A stretch of 42,629 nucleotides of DNA from Pasteurella bettyae CCUG 2042. Its GTDB lineage: Bacteria; Pseudomonadota; Gammaproteobacteria; Enterobacterales; Pasteurellaceae. Both the position numbers and the translations under genes were made by a program. Below, in pieces: positions 10,295 through 20,684 of the stretch. The notes beneath the pieces were generated by a model. That model had not been told where the DNA came from. It did no database searches and saw only the letters and a program-made list of their open reading frames with translations. The DNA is taken from assembly GCF_000262245.1 (NCBI RefSeq), contig NZ_AJSX01000006.1:1-42629 (forward strand), in the 5' to 3' direction. The first letter of the stretch is position 1, and every line of letters starts with the position of its first letter.

Positions 10295-10996
10295 ATGAAA
10301 GCATATCTTCAGATCTTCAATGATCAACAAAAACAACGGGCGTTAATTTTTATAAGTTTGTTTCATATTTTAGTGATCGCCGCTAGTAATTATTTAGTTC
10401 AAGTTCCTTTTGAAATTCATTTACCTCTGACCGCACTTGGTGCTCAAGAGGATTTTAGTTTTCATAGTACTTGGGGGACTATTACTTTTCCATTTGTATT
10501 TTTAGCAACAGATTTGACAGTTCGAATCTTTGGGGCAAAAGAGGCTAGATGGATTATTTTTGTTGTAATGGTTCCTGCGCTGGTGATTAGCTATGTGATT
10601 TCAACATTATTTTCTGATGGTCAATTCCAAGGTTTTGGAGCATTGCTATCCTTTAATAGTTTTGTGTTTCGCATTGCAATTGCAAGTTTTTTGGCTTATG
10701 CCTTTGGCCAATTATTAGATGTATTGGTATTTAATCGCTTAAGACAATTAAAACATTGGTGGATTGCACCAAGTAGTTCAATGGTATTTGGTTCAATGGC
10801 AGATACCTTTTTGTTCTTTGCGGTCGCATTTTACCAATCAACTGATCCCTTTATGGCTGAGCATTGGCTAGAACTTGGGATTGTAGATTATTTATTTAAG
10901 TTATTTGTCGGTATTGTATTGTTTGTACCTGCGTATGGAATTGTTTTGAATTTTATTCTTCGCAATTTATTAGTAGTCCAATCATGCAATAACTAA
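10295..10996 (+). CDS. yhhQ: Queuosine precursor transporter YhhQ
   Basis: YhhQ-family proteins (COG1738) are inner-membrane importers of the 7-deazaguanine precursors preQ0 and preQ1 used to make queuosine in tRNA. This 233-residue protein has about six hydrophobic segments and family-like stretches such as TFPFVFLATDLTVRIFGAKE, FGQLLDVLVFNRLR and SSSMVFGSMADTFLFF. The ATG at 10295 follows AAGG, which belongs to the preQ1-type riboswitch just upstream, so translation is probably repressed when precursor is plentiful. An MFS gene begins 18 bp after its stop. A Hin-type uptake signal lies inside the gene at 10430. Confidence 0.95.
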   Translation: MKAYLQIFNDQQKQRALIFISLFHILVIAASNYLVQVPFEIHLPLTALGAQEDFSFHSTWGTITFPFVFLATDLTVRIFGAKEARWIIFVVMVPALVISYVISTLFSDGQFQGFGALLSFNSFVFRIAIASFLAYAFGQLLDVLVFNRLRQLKHWWIAPSSSMVFGSMADTFLFFAVAFYQSTDPFMAEHWLELGIVDYLFKLFVGIVLFVPAYGIVLNFILRNLLVVQSCNN

Positions 10997-11014
10997 TATT
11001 AAGAAGGACCCCCT

Positions 11015-12328
11015 ATGAACCTAAGAGAAACAATTGATAGTAGTATCATGTCAGCATACCAATGGATGATAATTATTATTGCTAGTGTCATGAATTTATT
11101 AGATGGTTTTGATGTGTTAGCGTTGGCTTTTACTGCTACTGCTATTCGAAATGACTTAGCTTTAACTGGCACTGAACTTGGCTCTTTATTGAGTGCTGGG
11201 CTTTTAGGAATGGCAGCAGGTTCATTATTTTTGGCTCCTGTGGCTGATAAAATTGGCCGCCGACCATTATTACTTATTTCTGTTAGCCTCTCAGCATTAG
11301 GAATGTTGGGTTCAGCCTACAGTGCAAGTTTCAATAGTTTAGCCATTTGGCGTGTAATTACTGGACTTGGTGTTGGTGGAATATTAGTGGGCACTAATGT
11401 CCTTACTAGTGAATATTCATCTCGTAAATGGCGTAGCCTAGCAATTAGCATTTATGCTTCTGGATTTGGCGTAGGTGCTGTATTAGGCGGAATGTTTGCG
11501 GTCATGCTACAACAGGAATATAGTTGGCACGCGGTTTTTATTGCCGGCTTTGTATTAACGACAATTTGCTTATTTGTTTTGGTATTTTGGTTGCCAGAAT
11601 CTATTGATTTTTTAATCACTAAACAACCTCGTAATGCCCAATGTAAATTGAATAAAATTACAAGGAAAATGGGGCTGAAAGGTGAATGGTTACTGCCTGA
11701 AAAAGTAACTTCGACAGTGAGTAAATTACCAATTAACCAATTATTTAACCAAAATTATCGAAAATCTACCGCACTTATTTGGATTGCTTTTTTTTCCATA
11801 ATGTTTGGCTATTACTTTGTCAGTTCTTGGACACCGGCTTTATTAAAAGACGCGGGAATGACTACAGAACAAAGTGTTAGTGTAGGCATGATGATTTCTC
11901 TAGGAGGAACTTGTGGTTCATTGCTTTATGGTTTACTTGCGAGTCGTTGGTCAGCTAAAAGCATTTTATTAGCTTTCACCATATTATCAGCGATAACTGT
12001 TGTAGTATTTATCCTTTCAGCTTCTATGCTTTGGTTGGCAATGATCTTTGCTATTTTAGTTGGTGGGTTTATGAATGGTTGTATTAGTGGGCTTTATACA
12101 TTAAATCCAAGTATTTATGCTTCTGATATTCGTAGTACTGGTGTTGGTTGGTCTATTGGTATTGGTCGTATTGGTGCAATTTTGGCACCTATTGTAGCTG
12201 GCTTGTTATTAGATGATGGTTGGAATAAACAAAGTTTATATATCGGCGTCGGCTTTGTATTGTTTATTTCAACATTAGCATTATCATTTCTAAAAATACG
12301 AACAACTTTGGGCTCGATCAAAGAGTGA
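11015..12328 (+). CDS. MFS transporter, AAHS (aromatic acid:H+ symporter)-like
   Basis: A 437-residue, roughly 12-segment major facilitator protein. The first membrane segment has LLDGFDVLALAF, resembling the DGFD signature of the AAHS family (PcaK, BenK, MhpT). The MFS loop 2-3 motif is DKIGRRPLLL, and LPES ends the first half. A strong AAGAAGGA lies 6 nt before the ATG. The gene starts 18 bp after yhhQ with no visible terminator between them, so the two are likely co-transcribed. The substrate cannot be told from sequence. No aromatic catabolic genes are nearby. Confidence 0.85.
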   Translation: MNLRETIDSSIMSAYQWMIIIIASVMNLLDGFDVLALAFTATAIRNDLALTGTELGSLLSAGLLGMAAGSLFLAPVADKIGRRPLLLISVSLSALGMLGSAYSASFNSLAIWRVITGLGVGGILVGTNVLTSEYSSRKWRSLAISIYASGFGVGAVLGGMFAVMLQQEYSWHAVFIAGFVLTTICLFVLVFWLPESIDFLITKQPRNAQCKLNKITRKMGLKGEWLLPEKVTSTVSKLPINQLFNQNYRKSTALIWIAFFSIMFGYYFVSSWTPALLKDAGMTTEQSVSVGMMISLGGTCGSLLYGLLASRWSAKSILLAFTILSAITVVVFILSASMLWLAMIFAILVGGFMNGCISGLYTLNPSIYASDIRSTGVGWSIGIGRIGAILAPIVAGLLLDDGWNKQSLYIGVGFVLFISTLALSFLKIRTTLGSIKE

Positions 12329-12369
12329 TGAAATAAATACAAAAAATAGAAAATAATCCCTGTTGGCTA

Positions 12370-12398
12370 TTGTTCATCTTGACTAAACGAGGTATATT
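12370..12398 (+). promoter_or_regulatory. Candidate tatA promoter
   Basis: TTGTTC (12370-12375) and TATATT (12393-12398) are spaced by 17 bp, about 40 bp before tatA. The -35 is only partly consensus. Confidence 0.4.
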
Positions 12399-12437
12399 CA
12401 CCGACAATTTATTCATTATTATTAAAAAGGAAAATCT

Positions 12438-12665
12438 ATGGGCGGAATTAGTATTTGGCAATTACTTATCATTGTGGCAATTATTGTTTTATTATTTGGT
12501 ACTAAAAAATTAAGAACTTTAGGTACGGATTTAGGTGAATCAGTAAAAGGTTTCAAAAAAGCAATGAATGAAGATGCTCCTAAAGATGCTGAATTTAAAT
12601 CTTTAAATAAAGATGATTCAGCGGCAGCAACTTCTGAAAAAGTAAAAGATAAAGAACAGGCTTAA
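12438..12665 (+). CDS. tatA: Sec-independent protein translocase TatA
   Basis: TatA forms the protein-conducting part of the twin-arginine translocase, which exports folded proteins. The 75-residue protein has one N-terminal membrane helix (about residues 5-20), the [23 protein letters not shown] hinge and amphipathic helix in typical form, then a charged tail. AAAGGA precedes the ATG. First gene of tatABC; tatB starts 3 bp after its stop. Confidence 0.96.
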   Translation: MGGISIWQLLIIVAIIVLLFGTKKLRTLGTDLGESVKGFKKAMNEDAPKDAEFKSLNKDDSAAATSEKVKDKEQA

Positions 12666-12668
12666 TCT

Positions 12669-13298
12669 GTGTTTGATATTGGTTTTTCTGAGTTATTTTT
12701 AGTTTTTGTTGTGGGCTTAGTGGTGTTAGGTCCACAACGTTTGCCTGTGGCAATAAAAACGATCATGGGATGGGTTCGTACAATTCGTGGTTTAGCAGCC
12801 AATGTACAAAATGAGTTATCTCAAGAACTAAAACTTCAAGAATTACAAGAAAGCATTAAAAAAGCTGAAAATCTCAATTTGAAAACGCTTTCTCCTGATC
12901 TGGCAAAAACAGTCGATGAATTAAAAGCTTCAGCAGAAAAAATGAAGGCTGACTTGGATAAAGCTGCCGCTGAAACTAATACGACAATGCAGGAACAGAT
13001 TCAAAAAATGCGTGAAGAAAATGCGCTTGCAGAAAATGTTTCAGACCAAGTTGCTCAAGTATCTGAGCAGGTAGAACAGATTGCGCAATCTACAGAAAAT
13101 TCACTGAATGTAGAAATTTCTGAAAATCTTACCGCACTTTCAGCTAAAGCAACGGAACAACTCGAAGAAGAAGCAGCTGAGTTAGACACTCAAGCAGAGT
13201 TAGAACGTCAACAGGCTGAGATTGAACATCAAGCAGCAGAAATGCTTGCAAAATATGCACCCCCAGATGATGACATGGTCATTGAGCGTAAAAGCTAA
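12669..13298 (+). CDS. tatB: Sec-independent protein translocase TatB
   Basis: TatB with TatC forms the receptor for twin-arginine signal peptides. The start is a GTG at 12669, giving [23 protein letters not shown] in family form; AGG in the end of tatA serves as ribosome binding site. After one membrane helix comes a long amphipathic and coiled-coil-like region rich in Glu, Gln and Ala up to the C-terminus. At 209 residues it is longer than the 171-residue E. coli protein, the extra length being in this tail. Lies between tatA and tatC. A Hin uptake signal at 13131 is read in frame here. Confidence 0.95.
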   Translation: MFDIGFSELFLVFVVGLVVLGPQRLPVAIKTIMGWVRTIRGLAANVQNELSQELKLQELQESIKKAENLNLKTLSPDLAKTVDELKASAEKMKADLDKAAAETNTTMQEQIQKMREENALAENVSDQVAQVSEQVEQIAQSTENSLNVEISENLTALSAKATEQLEEEAAELDTQAELERQQAEIEHQAAEMLAKYAPPDDDMVIERKS

Positions 13299-13316
13299 AT
13301 TAATCTAGAGAATCCT

Positions 13317-14096
13317 ATGAGTAGCGTTGAAGAGTCTCAACCCCTAATTACCCATTTAGTTGAATTACGTGATCGTTTACTGCGTTCACTTATTTTTGTA
13401 TTACTGGTGTTTTGTGGATTGGTTTATTTTTCTAATAATATTTATCATCTAATCGCAACACCATTGTTAGATCAAATGCCACAAGGTTCAACAATGATTG
13501 CAACGAATGTGGCAGCCCCATTTTTTACACCGATAAAACTTACTGGTATTGCGGCAGTGTTTCTTTCTGTGCCGTTTATTTTGTATCAAATTTGGGCATT
13601 TGTTGCTCCAGCTTTATATCAACATGAGAAAAAATTGGTTTATCCATTGTTATTCTCAAGTACTATTCTGTTTTATGCAGGTGTGGCATTTGCATACTAT
13701 GTTGTATTCCCATTAGTATTTAGTTTTTTAACTAAAACCGCACCTGATGGCGTAGCTATTGCGACGGATATTAGTAGTTATTTAGATTTTGTTTTAACCT
13801 TATTTTTAGCTTTTGGCGTGTGTTTCGAAGTTCCTGTAGCTATTATTTTGCTATGTTGGACAGGGGTGACAACACCAGAAGATTTAAAAAACAAACGCCC
13901 TTATATTATTGTGGGTGCGTTTATTGTTGGTATGTTACTTACACCTCCAGATGTTTTTTCTCAAACCTTATTAGCCGTTCCAATGTGCTTATTATTTGAG
14001 ATTGGCGTCATGTTTGCTCGATTCTATAAACCTAGAATTGAAGATGAAGAAGATAGTGTGAGTAGTCAATCAACAGATGTTGTAGAACATAAATAG
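13317..14096 (+). CDS. tatC: Sec-independent protein translocase TatC
   Basis: TatC is the six-helix inner-membrane protein that binds twin-arginine signals. The 259-residue protein begins with the conserved cytoplasmic motif [15 protein letters not shown] and shows six hydrophobic segments; [12 protein letters not shown] and the [18 protein letters not shown] stretch match the family. TAGAG lies 6 nt before the ATG at 13317. Third gene of the tat operon, followed by a terminator and hemB; tatD is not present. A Tat substrate, FtsP, is encoded elsewhere in the window. Confidence 0.97.
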   Translation: MSSVEESQPLITHLVELRDRLLRSLIFVLLVFCGLVYFSNNIYHLIATPLLDQMPQGSTMIATNVAAPFFTPIKLTGIAAVFLSVPFILYQIWAFVAPALYQHEKKLVYPLLFSSTILFYAGVAFAYYVVFPLVFSFLTKTAPDGVAIATDISSYLDFVLTLFLAFGVCFEVPVAIILLCWTGVTTPEDLKNKRPYIIVGAFIVGMLLTPPDVFSQTLLAVPMCLLFEIGVMFARFYKPRIEDEEDSVSSQSTDVVEHK

Positions 14097-14115
14097 TAAA
14101 AAATGATTTACGTGT

Positions 14116-14143
14116 AGGCGCGAGCAATAGTTCGTGCCTTTTT
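14116..14143 (+). terminator. Terminator of tatABC
   Basis: An 8-bp stem, AGGCGCGA (14116-14123) with TCGTGCCT (14132-14139), has one G-U pair, an 8-nt loop and a T run. Confidence 0.8.
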
Positions 14144-14154
14144 ATTTTCTTTAA

Positions 14155-15210
<1,056 letters not shown>

Positions 15211-15223
15211 TTTCTCTTAATAT

Positions 15224-15266
15224 AAAAAATGCAGAGATGGGTATAAGCTTATCTCTGCATTTTTTT
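15224..15266 (+). terminator. Terminator of hemB (bidirectional)
   Basis: A stem of about 15 bp pairs 15224-15238 (A run plus TGCAGAGAT) with 15251-15266 (ATCTCTGCA plus T run). Convergent with oapB, it can also act on the minus strand. Confidence 0.9.
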
Positions 15267-15285
15267 ATTAGCTGATTAAGAACAG

Positions 15286-15723
15286 TTATTTTTGTTTGGT
15301 TGCTGTATGAGCTGAAAATGAACTATTTGCGATAATACATTGTTCTGCTAATACTTGACCTACACTTGTTGTGAGAATATTGAAATCATCACGTTCAAAC
15401 CAATGCCAGTGAATATTCGTATAGCTATTACCGCTTTCTGATACGGTTGAGGTGAGTTTTTCCGTAATATTGTTAAAGGTTACATTAATGGAGGAAAATC
15501 GGTTTTGTTTTCCCATTTTAGCCTTTTTATTTTGAATATTGCGGATAATTCTTACTTCTTTGTCATCTTTACAACGATAAAGTATGGCGCTTCCTTTTTG
15601 AAATGATTTATCTGAAACCTCGTTAGTTTTTGCTATAGGTTTCGGATTTTCTGGCATTGTATTCATTATTTGAGTACAAGCAACTGTCATAAAAGGAATA
15701 AGAAGTAAGAATGCTTTTTTCAA
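15286..15723 (-). CDS. oapB: Opacity-associated lipoprotein OapB-like (MliC-like)
   Basis: A 145-residue putative lipoprotein with signal MKKAFLLLIPFMTVAC, so Cys16 is the lipidation site. The mature part has a YRC near residue 50, then a strand-rich region with TVSESGNSYTNIHWHWFERDDF and a final EQC; this layout resembles MliC-type C-type lysozyme inhibitors (YxC, then S-SG-Y...W). The name OapB rests mainly on position after oapA, as in H. influenzae. The start is a TTG at 15723 with GGAG 8 nt upstream. It follows oapA by 15 bp and is probably in the same operon. Lysozyme inhibition is inference only. Confidence 0.7.
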   Translation of the reverse strand: MKKAFLLLIPFMTVACTQIMNTMPENPKPIAKTNEVSDKSFQKGSAILYRCKDDKEVRIIRNIQNKKAKMGKQNRFSSINVTFNNITEKLTSTVSESGNSYTNIHWHWFERDDFNILTTSVGQVLAEQCIIANSSFSAHTATKQK

Positions 15724-15738
15724 AATATTTGCTCCATA

Positions 15739-17112
15739 TTATTTTTTATATTGGTATGTGCCATCAGCTTGACGTGTGAATGTTGCACCATTTGATAAAC
15801 GCATAGTGCTAACACGTCCTTGAGGGTTCAATGAAACCTGAACTTTATCACCAGGTTTAAAGCCACTTAATGCACCATTTGCACCATTTGCTTTTGTCAT
15901 GGCATTGACATCAGATATATTTAAATTGTTATCACGAAAGACTTGCATTAATGATGTACCTTGTGGAATCGTTAATGTCTTTTGGCTAGTGCTTTGCGTG
16001 ATTTTGGTGCTAGCACTGCTTGTCGTCGCTGGTTTAGCTTCTGTCACCATTGGTTTATTAGTTGCTGAATTTTGCGGTTTTTCAGCAGGTTTAGCTTTGA
16101 CTTGTTCCACTACCTTAGTTTTTTCTGTTGGTTTCACTTTAGTGACTTCAACGGTTTTAGCTTTTTCAACAGATTTTGTTTTAACTTGTTCTTGTGGTTT
16201 TACTTTTTCAATTGCTTTAGGTGCTTCAGTGGTAACTGGTTTTACCGGTTCTGCTGTTATTTGTGAAGCAATTGGAGTGGATTGTGTAGTTGGCATTTGT
16301 GGTGCATTTGTTGTTTCTGGAGCTGGTGTTGCCGCTTGGCTAGCATCTACAGGTGCAGCGCCATCTTGAGTAGCAACAACATTATTTGCATCAGCGTTTT
16401 CAACAGGTTGATTTTGATCTAATGGTTGGAATTCAATCGGTAAATTGTTATTTCCACCAGTTTGAAAATCTTGCACGGTATCAGAGCTTGGTTTTAACCA
16501 CAGTAAGGCTAATAGAGCAAGCAACGCAACAACAATTGCAATTACTAAACGGCGGTGTTTACGAGGTAATTTTTGCATTACTTTCCAATCCTCAGGATTT
16601 TTAATTTTTGCTTTTTCAGTATTATCTGATAAATGCTGAGGTTGATTTGTAGGAGAGGCTTCGGACAATGTAGATTGTGCTTTTGGAATTTCAGTGTTTG
16701 GCTCAGTACGGATTGGCTCAACATTGGATTTTAATGTTTCTGTCGAAGCTATAAATTCTGATTTAATCTCGTGTGCAGTAGTATTAGACTCATTTCCTAT
16801 AGATGTTGAACTGTTTTCTACTTTGACTACCGTTTCTTCTATTGCTTTTTCTACTTTAATATTTGATGTAGCGGGATTCATTGAACTTGGTTCGCCAAAA
16901 GTAGGTTCTTTACGAACAGCAAATTGATTTGGTGATAGGTTTTCTTTTTTAGCAAAAATACCTTTGAAGCCACCTTTTGCTTTATCAAAAATTGATGTTT
17001 CTGAGGTGTACACTTTTTTAGGTGTTACAGGCTCAATTTGGTTAATGCCTAAATCCAATTCTTTTTGTGATGGATTTTCTGAAGATGGATTATTTTCTGG
17101 CGTTCTGTCCAC
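15739..17112 (-). CDS. oapA: Opacity-associated protein A (OapA)
   Basis: OapA in H. influenzae affects colony opacity and adherence; the family includes E. coli YtfB. The protein has an acidic N-terminal cytoplasmic part, a motif LPRKHRRLVIAIVVALLALL (about residues 182-201) containing the OapA N-terminal signature and a single membrane helix, a long Pro/Thr/Lys/Val-rich periplasmic linker (KVKPTEKTKVVEQVKAKP), and a C-terminal LysM-like OapA domain of about 80 residues (TLTIPQGTSLMQVF...KPGDKVQVSL). I prefer the GTG start at 17112 because GAGG lies 6 nt upstream; an in-frame TTG at 17124 lacks a ribosome binding site. The length is 457 residues. Upstream of oapB. Confidence 0.9.
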   Translation of the reverse strand: MDRTPENNPSSENPSQKELDLGINQIEPVTPKKVYTSETSIFDKAKGGFKGIFAKKENLSPNQFAVRKEPTFGEPSSMNPATSNIKVEKAIEETVVKVENSSTSIGNESNTTAHEIKSEFIASTETLKSNVEPIRTEPNTEIPKAQSTLSEASPTNQPQHLSDNTEKAKIKNPEDWKVMQKLPRKHRRLVIAIVVALLALLALLWLKPSSDTVQDFQTGGNNNLPIEFQPLDQNQPVENADANNVVATQDGAAPVDASQAATPAPETTNAPQMPTTQSTPIASQITAEPVKPVTTEAPKAIEKVKPQEQVKTKSVEKAKTVEVTKVKPTEKTKVVEQVKAKPAEKPQNSATNKPMVTEAKPATTSSASTKITQSTSQKTLTIPQGTSLMQVFRDNNLNISDVNAMTKANGANGALSGFKPGDKVQVSLNPQGRVSTMRLSNGATFTRQADGTYQYKK

Positions 17113-17358
17113 AATATACCTCAATGCTAAACTTTATTTTACTCAGGGATGCACTTAAAAGTGCGGTCACAAAATGAAAAATTTTGTGGTTGAAATTGTT
17201 CTAATGAAAACTCACTAGATAATATCATCTTGATTATTGTTCTACTCAATGAGTTGATATCAATAAAACTGATTTATTTTATCGGATCTTTCAAGTTTTG
17301 CCTAGAATATTCTCATGCTAAGCACTGCTATGTTAAATCTAAAATTTATTTATTTCAA

Positions 17359-18369
17359 TTAGCCTACATAAAGGGTTTTATTGGGTTCATGAGCAATTTC
17401 TCTAGCGAGTTTTGGTACCAAATAACCAGAGGTTAGCGTTTGTAATTCTTTATAAATTTTTACCGCACTTTCATCGGGAATATAAAAATGGCTTGCGCCT
17501 TGAACTTTGTCAAATAAATGTAAGTAATAGGGAAGAATACCGACTTTAAATAATTTATCACTTAAGGTTTTTAAGGTTTGTGCATTATCATTCACATTTT
17601 TTAATAATACCGATTGATTGAGTAAGGTGACATTGGCCGCCTTAAGTTGAGCTAAAGCCAGTGCTAATTGTTCATCAATTTCATTTGCATGATTAATATG
17701 TGTGACGATGACTATCTGTAAACGAGAGCGATTAAGCAGATTGCAGAGTTCTACGGTAATACGCTGCGGGATAACTACAGGTAAACGGGTATGAATACGT
17801 AAACGTTGTATATGGGGTATGTCTTCAAGATGTTGAATCAACCACGCCAGTTCGTGATCTTTCGCCATAAGTGGATCGCCACCTGAAAAAATCACTTCTT
17901 CAATTTGTGAATTTTGTTCAATATATTCCAATGCTTTTGTCCAACTAGCCTTATTGCCAGGATTTTCCGCATAAGGGAAATGGCGACGAAAACAATATCG
18001 ACAATTAATTGCACAACCACCTTTGACCATTAATAACAAGCGATTATGGTATTTATGTAAAACATTCGGTGCTGCGAGTTGTTGTTCTTCGAGTGGATCG
18101 GTAGAAAAACCTTCAACTATAGAAAATTCTTCTTTTGATGACATCACCTGTAAGAAGAGTGGGTCATGCATATTTCCTTTCTCCATTTTTTGCACAAATG
18201 GCATAGGTACACGCATAGCAAATAATTTACGTGCAGCAATATCTTTTTCAAATTTTTCAATAGGTAAGTTAAGTTTCTCTAATAAAACTTTAGGATCCGA
18301 AATAGAATTTGCAAGAATTTCTAGCCAATTCTCTTCTCTAATTGGGGGATTTTGGGTTAAAATACGCAC
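17359..18369 (-). CDS. epmB: EF-P beta-lysylation protein (lysine 2,3-aminomutase-like) EpmB
   Basis: EpmB is a radical SAM, PLP-dependent enzyme that makes (R)-beta-lysine for modification of elongation factor P. The 336-residue protein has the radical SAM cluster [15 protein letters not shown] (near residue 115), followed by [11 protein letters not shown] and the [12 protein letters not shown] motif. I chose the GTG at 18369 (MRILTQNP) because the family begins there; further upstream the frame runs into efp on the other strand. The ribosome binding site is weak. It is divergent from efp, whose product is its target, with 34 bp between start codons. Confidence 0.95.
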   Translation of the reverse strand: MRILTQNPPIREENWLEILANSISDPKVLLEKLNLPIEKFEKDIAARKLFAMRVPMPFVQKMEKGNMHDPLFLQVMSSKEEFSIVEGFSTDPLEEQQLAAPNVLHKYHNRLLLMVKGGCAINCRYCFRRHFPYAENPGNKASWTKALEYIEQNSQIEEVIFSGGDPLMAKDHELAWLIQHLEDIPHIQRLRIHTRLPVVIPQRITVELCNLLNRSRLQIVIVTHINHANEIDEQLALALAQLKAANVTLLNQSVLLKNVNDNAQTLKTLSDKLFKVGILPYYLHLFDKVQGASHFYIPDESAVKIYKELQTLTSGYLVPKLAREIAHEPNKTLYVG

Positions 18370-18403
18370 TTTAAAAAACAACTCTATCAAATTGAGGATA
18401 ATA

Positions 18404-18970
18404 ATGGCTACATATACTACCAGTGATTTCAAACCAGGTCTAAAATTTATGCAAGATGGTGAACCTTGCGTTATCGTTGAAAATGAATTTGTAAAACCAG
18501 GGAAAGGCCAGGCTTTTACGCGTACTCGTATTCGTAAATTAATTTCAGGTAAAGTATTAGATATTAACTTTAAATCAGGAACCTCTGTTGAAGGTGCCGA
18601 TGTAATGGATTTAAACTTAAATTATTCATATAAAGATGAAGATTTCTGGTATTTTATGCATCCAGAAACATTTGAACAATATTCAGCAGATGCTAAAGCC
18701 GTGGGCGATGCTGATAAATGGTTATTAGACCAAGCTGAGTGTATTATTACATTATGGAATGGTAATCCAATTACAGTGACTCCACCAAACTTCGTAGAAT
18801 TAGAAGTTGTTGATACTGATCCAGGTCTTAAAGGTGATACCGCAGGTACCGGTGGTAAACCAGCAACATTAAGTACAGGTGCTGTAGTTAAGGTTCCTCT
18901 ATTCGTTCAAATTGGTGAAGTGATTCGAGTGGATACTCGTTCAAGTGAATATGTTTCACGTGTTAAGTAA
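18404..18970 (+). CDS. efp: Elongation factor P
   Basis: EF-P enters the ribosome E site and rescues stalling at polyproline. At 188 residues it has the standard length and three beta-barrel domains. It begins [20 protein letters not shown] and carries the modified-lysine loop as [10 protein letters not shown]; the Lys in PGKGQ is the expected beta-lysylation site (about residue 34), consistent with epmB next door. GAGG lies 6 nt before the ATG. Because epmB starts 34 bp away on the other strand, the efp promoter must lie largely within epmB coding sequence. The open frame extends far upstream, but only this start fits the family. Confidence 0.98.
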   Translation: MATYTTSDFKPGLKFMQDGEPCVIVENEFVKPGKGQAFTRTRIRKLISGKVLDINFKSGTSVEGADVMDLNLNYSYKDEDFWYFMHPETFEQYSADAKAVGDADKWLLDQAECIITLWNGNPITVTPPNFVELEVVDTDPGLKGDTAGTGGKPATLSTGAVVKVPLFVQIGEVIRVDTRSSEYVSRVK

Positions 18971-19085
18971 CTTGCATATTTGATGTTACTTTAGGATTAC
19001 AGTTTTTTTGCACTAGTTGTACGCTATATCTAAATATTTCCTGTGCCTTAGTGCAGAACAAATCTGGATTTTTAACACAATGATC

Positions 19086-19111
19086 AAGCCCATTATGCAA
19101 TGGGCTTTTTT
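19086..19111 (+). terminator. Terminator of efp
   Basis: A perfect 9-bp stem, AAGCCCATT (19086-19094) with AATGGGCTT (19099-19107), has a 4-nt loop and a T run, between the convergent efp and lpxH. Confidence 0.9.
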
Positions 19112-19112
19112 A

Positions 19113-19820
19113 TTAGATAAATTGATATCCCTGTTCACTAAATTCTAATACGGAAGGTGCGTTAGGTCTCCAGTCACCTAATACAATGCGAGTAAAGTGC
19201 GGTGGAATTTTATGAATATTTTGACGGTGAGTATGGCCGTGGAGCATTAGAGTAACATTAAAATCTTTAAAGGTTTGTAGTACAAACTCACCATTTACAT
19301 CCATAATATCTTCAGATTTCAGTTTCTTATCTGCATTACTCTGCATGCGAATTTTTTTACCAATGGCAATACGAATTTTTAATGGTAAATGTAAGAATAA
19401 CCATTGACGCCATTTTTGATGGACTTTTTTGCGGAATAATTGATATTTTTCATCATCAGTGCATAAGGTATCACCATGGCAAATTAAGGTTGGCGTGCCA
19501 TATAAATCAATTACCTGATATTCAGGTAAGAGTTGTAATCCACAAGGCTCCGCAAATTTTTTACCAACTAAGAAATCTCGATTGCCATGAATGAAATAGC
19601 AAGGAATTCCTTGTGTAGTAATAAATTTTATTTGCTCTTGTACCGTTTTAATTACTGAAGACTTCTCATCATCTCCGATCCAAAAATCAAATAGATCGCC
19701 AAGAATATAAATAGATTCTGCTTGTGGCGCTTGATTTTGCATAAAGTCAATAAAAAGTGCGGTGAGTTCTGGATGATTTTCACTAAGGTGAAGATCGGCA
19801 ATAAAATAAGTTTTTTTCAT
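19113..19820 (-). CDS. lpxH: UDP-2,3-diacylglucosamine diphosphatase LpxH
   Basis: LpxH hydrolyses UDP-2,3-diacylglucosamine to lipid X in lipid A synthesis, peripherally at the inner membrane. This calcineurin-like phosphoesterase shows all metal motifs: DLH near residue 8, GDLFDFW near 40, GNRDF near 80, CHGDTLC near 115 and HGHTH near 195. The chosen start ([14 protein letters not shown]) fits the family; an ATG three codons upstream (19829) is equally possible. It is divergent from plsC. Two Hin uptake signals (19195 and 19755) lie within the coding sequence. Confidence 0.96.
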   Translation of the reverse strand: MKKTYFIADLHLSENHPELTALFIDFMQNQAPQAESIYILGDLFDFWIGDDEKSSVIKTVQEQIKFITTQGIPCYFIHGNRDFLVGKKFAEPCGLQLLPEYQVIDLYGTPTLICHGDTLCTDDEKYQLFRKKVHQKWRQWLFLHLPLKIRIAIGKKIRMQSNADKKLKSEDIMDVNGEFVLQTFKDFNVTLMLHGHTHRQNIHKIPPHFTRIVLGDWRPNAPSVLEFSEQGYQFI

Positions 19821-19953
19821 TAATTTCATTCAGTTAACTTGTTATCAAAATAGAAGCTAAAATAGGTAAGAACCCGATTTTTTATTGCGATGTTCTACAC
19901 TTATTTTCCTAATTTCGTTATACTTTACCAAATTTATCAAAGGTATCAAATTT

Positions 19954-20679
19954 ATGTTGAAATTACTTCGAATTATTGTAGTGACGGTCTGCTGTATCTT
20001 AATTTGTGTATTAGGCACAATTTATTCATTTATTCGTTTTAAAAAACCAAGTAATGTAGGAGTAATGGCGCGTTGTTTTGGGCGTTTATGTCCATTATTT
20101 GGATTAAATGTGGAACATCGTTTTCCTGAGGGTGTAGCTACCTATCCTCGAGCTGTCTATATTGGAAATCATCAGAATAACTACGATATGGTGACCATTT
20201 CTTATATGGTGAGAGATCGCACGGTGACCGTGGGTAAAAAAAGCCTTATTTGGATTCCTTTCTTTGGACTTTTATATTGGGTGACAGGCAATATTTTTAT
20301 TGATCGTGAAAATAAAAGTCGTGCTCATAATACTATGGCTGAAGTTGCTGCCCGTATTAATAGTGATAATTTATCAATTTGGATGTTTCCAGAAGGAACG
20401 CGTAGCCGAGGTAGAGGATTGTTGCCTTTCAAAACGGGGGCTTTTCATGCCGCTTTAACTGCTGGCGTACCTATTATTCCTGTGGTTTGTTCCACAACAC
20501 ATAATAAAATTGATTTAAATCGTTGGGATAATGGTAAAGTAATCTGTGAAATTATGCAGCCGATTGATGTATCCAATTATACAAAAGATAATGTACGTGA
20601 ACTTGCGCAATATTGTCATGATTTAATGGAAAAGCGCATTGCAGAACTTGATGCTGAAATTGCTCAGTCAGGAAAATAG
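19954..20679 (+). CDS. plsC: 1-acyl-sn-glycerol-3-phosphate acyltransferase PlsC
   Basis: PlsC acylates lysophosphatidic acid to phosphatidic acid at the inner membrane. The protein has an N-terminal hydrophobic helix, the catalytic motif NHQNNYD (HX4D type, near residue 75), IFIDREN, FPEGTRSRGRG and VPIIPVVCS in the normal order. I start at the ATG at 19954 (MLKLLRII), giving 241 residues, the family length; AAAGG lies about 11 nt upstream. ftsP follows 5 bp after the stop, as plsC-sufI do in E. coli. Confidence 0.96.
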   Translation: MLKLLRIIVVTVCCILICVLGTIYSFIRFKKPSNVGVMARCFGRLCPLFGLNVEHRFPEGVATYPRAVYIGNHQNNYDMVTISYMVRDRTVTVGKKSLIWIPFFGLLYWVTGNIFIDRENKSRAHNTMAEVAARINSDNLSIWMFPEGTRSRGRGLLPFKTGAFHAALTAGVPIIPVVCSTTHNKIDLNRWDNGKVICEIMQPIDVSNYTKDNVRELAQYCHDLMEKRIAELDAEIAQSGK

Positions 20680-20684
20680 TTTTT

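Noticed and set aside
17230-17436. 68-codon open frame on the plus strand between oapA and epmB
   Set aside because: No Shine-Dalgarno, no recognisable domain, and its 3' part is antisense to the end of epmB; low complexity AT-rich composition.
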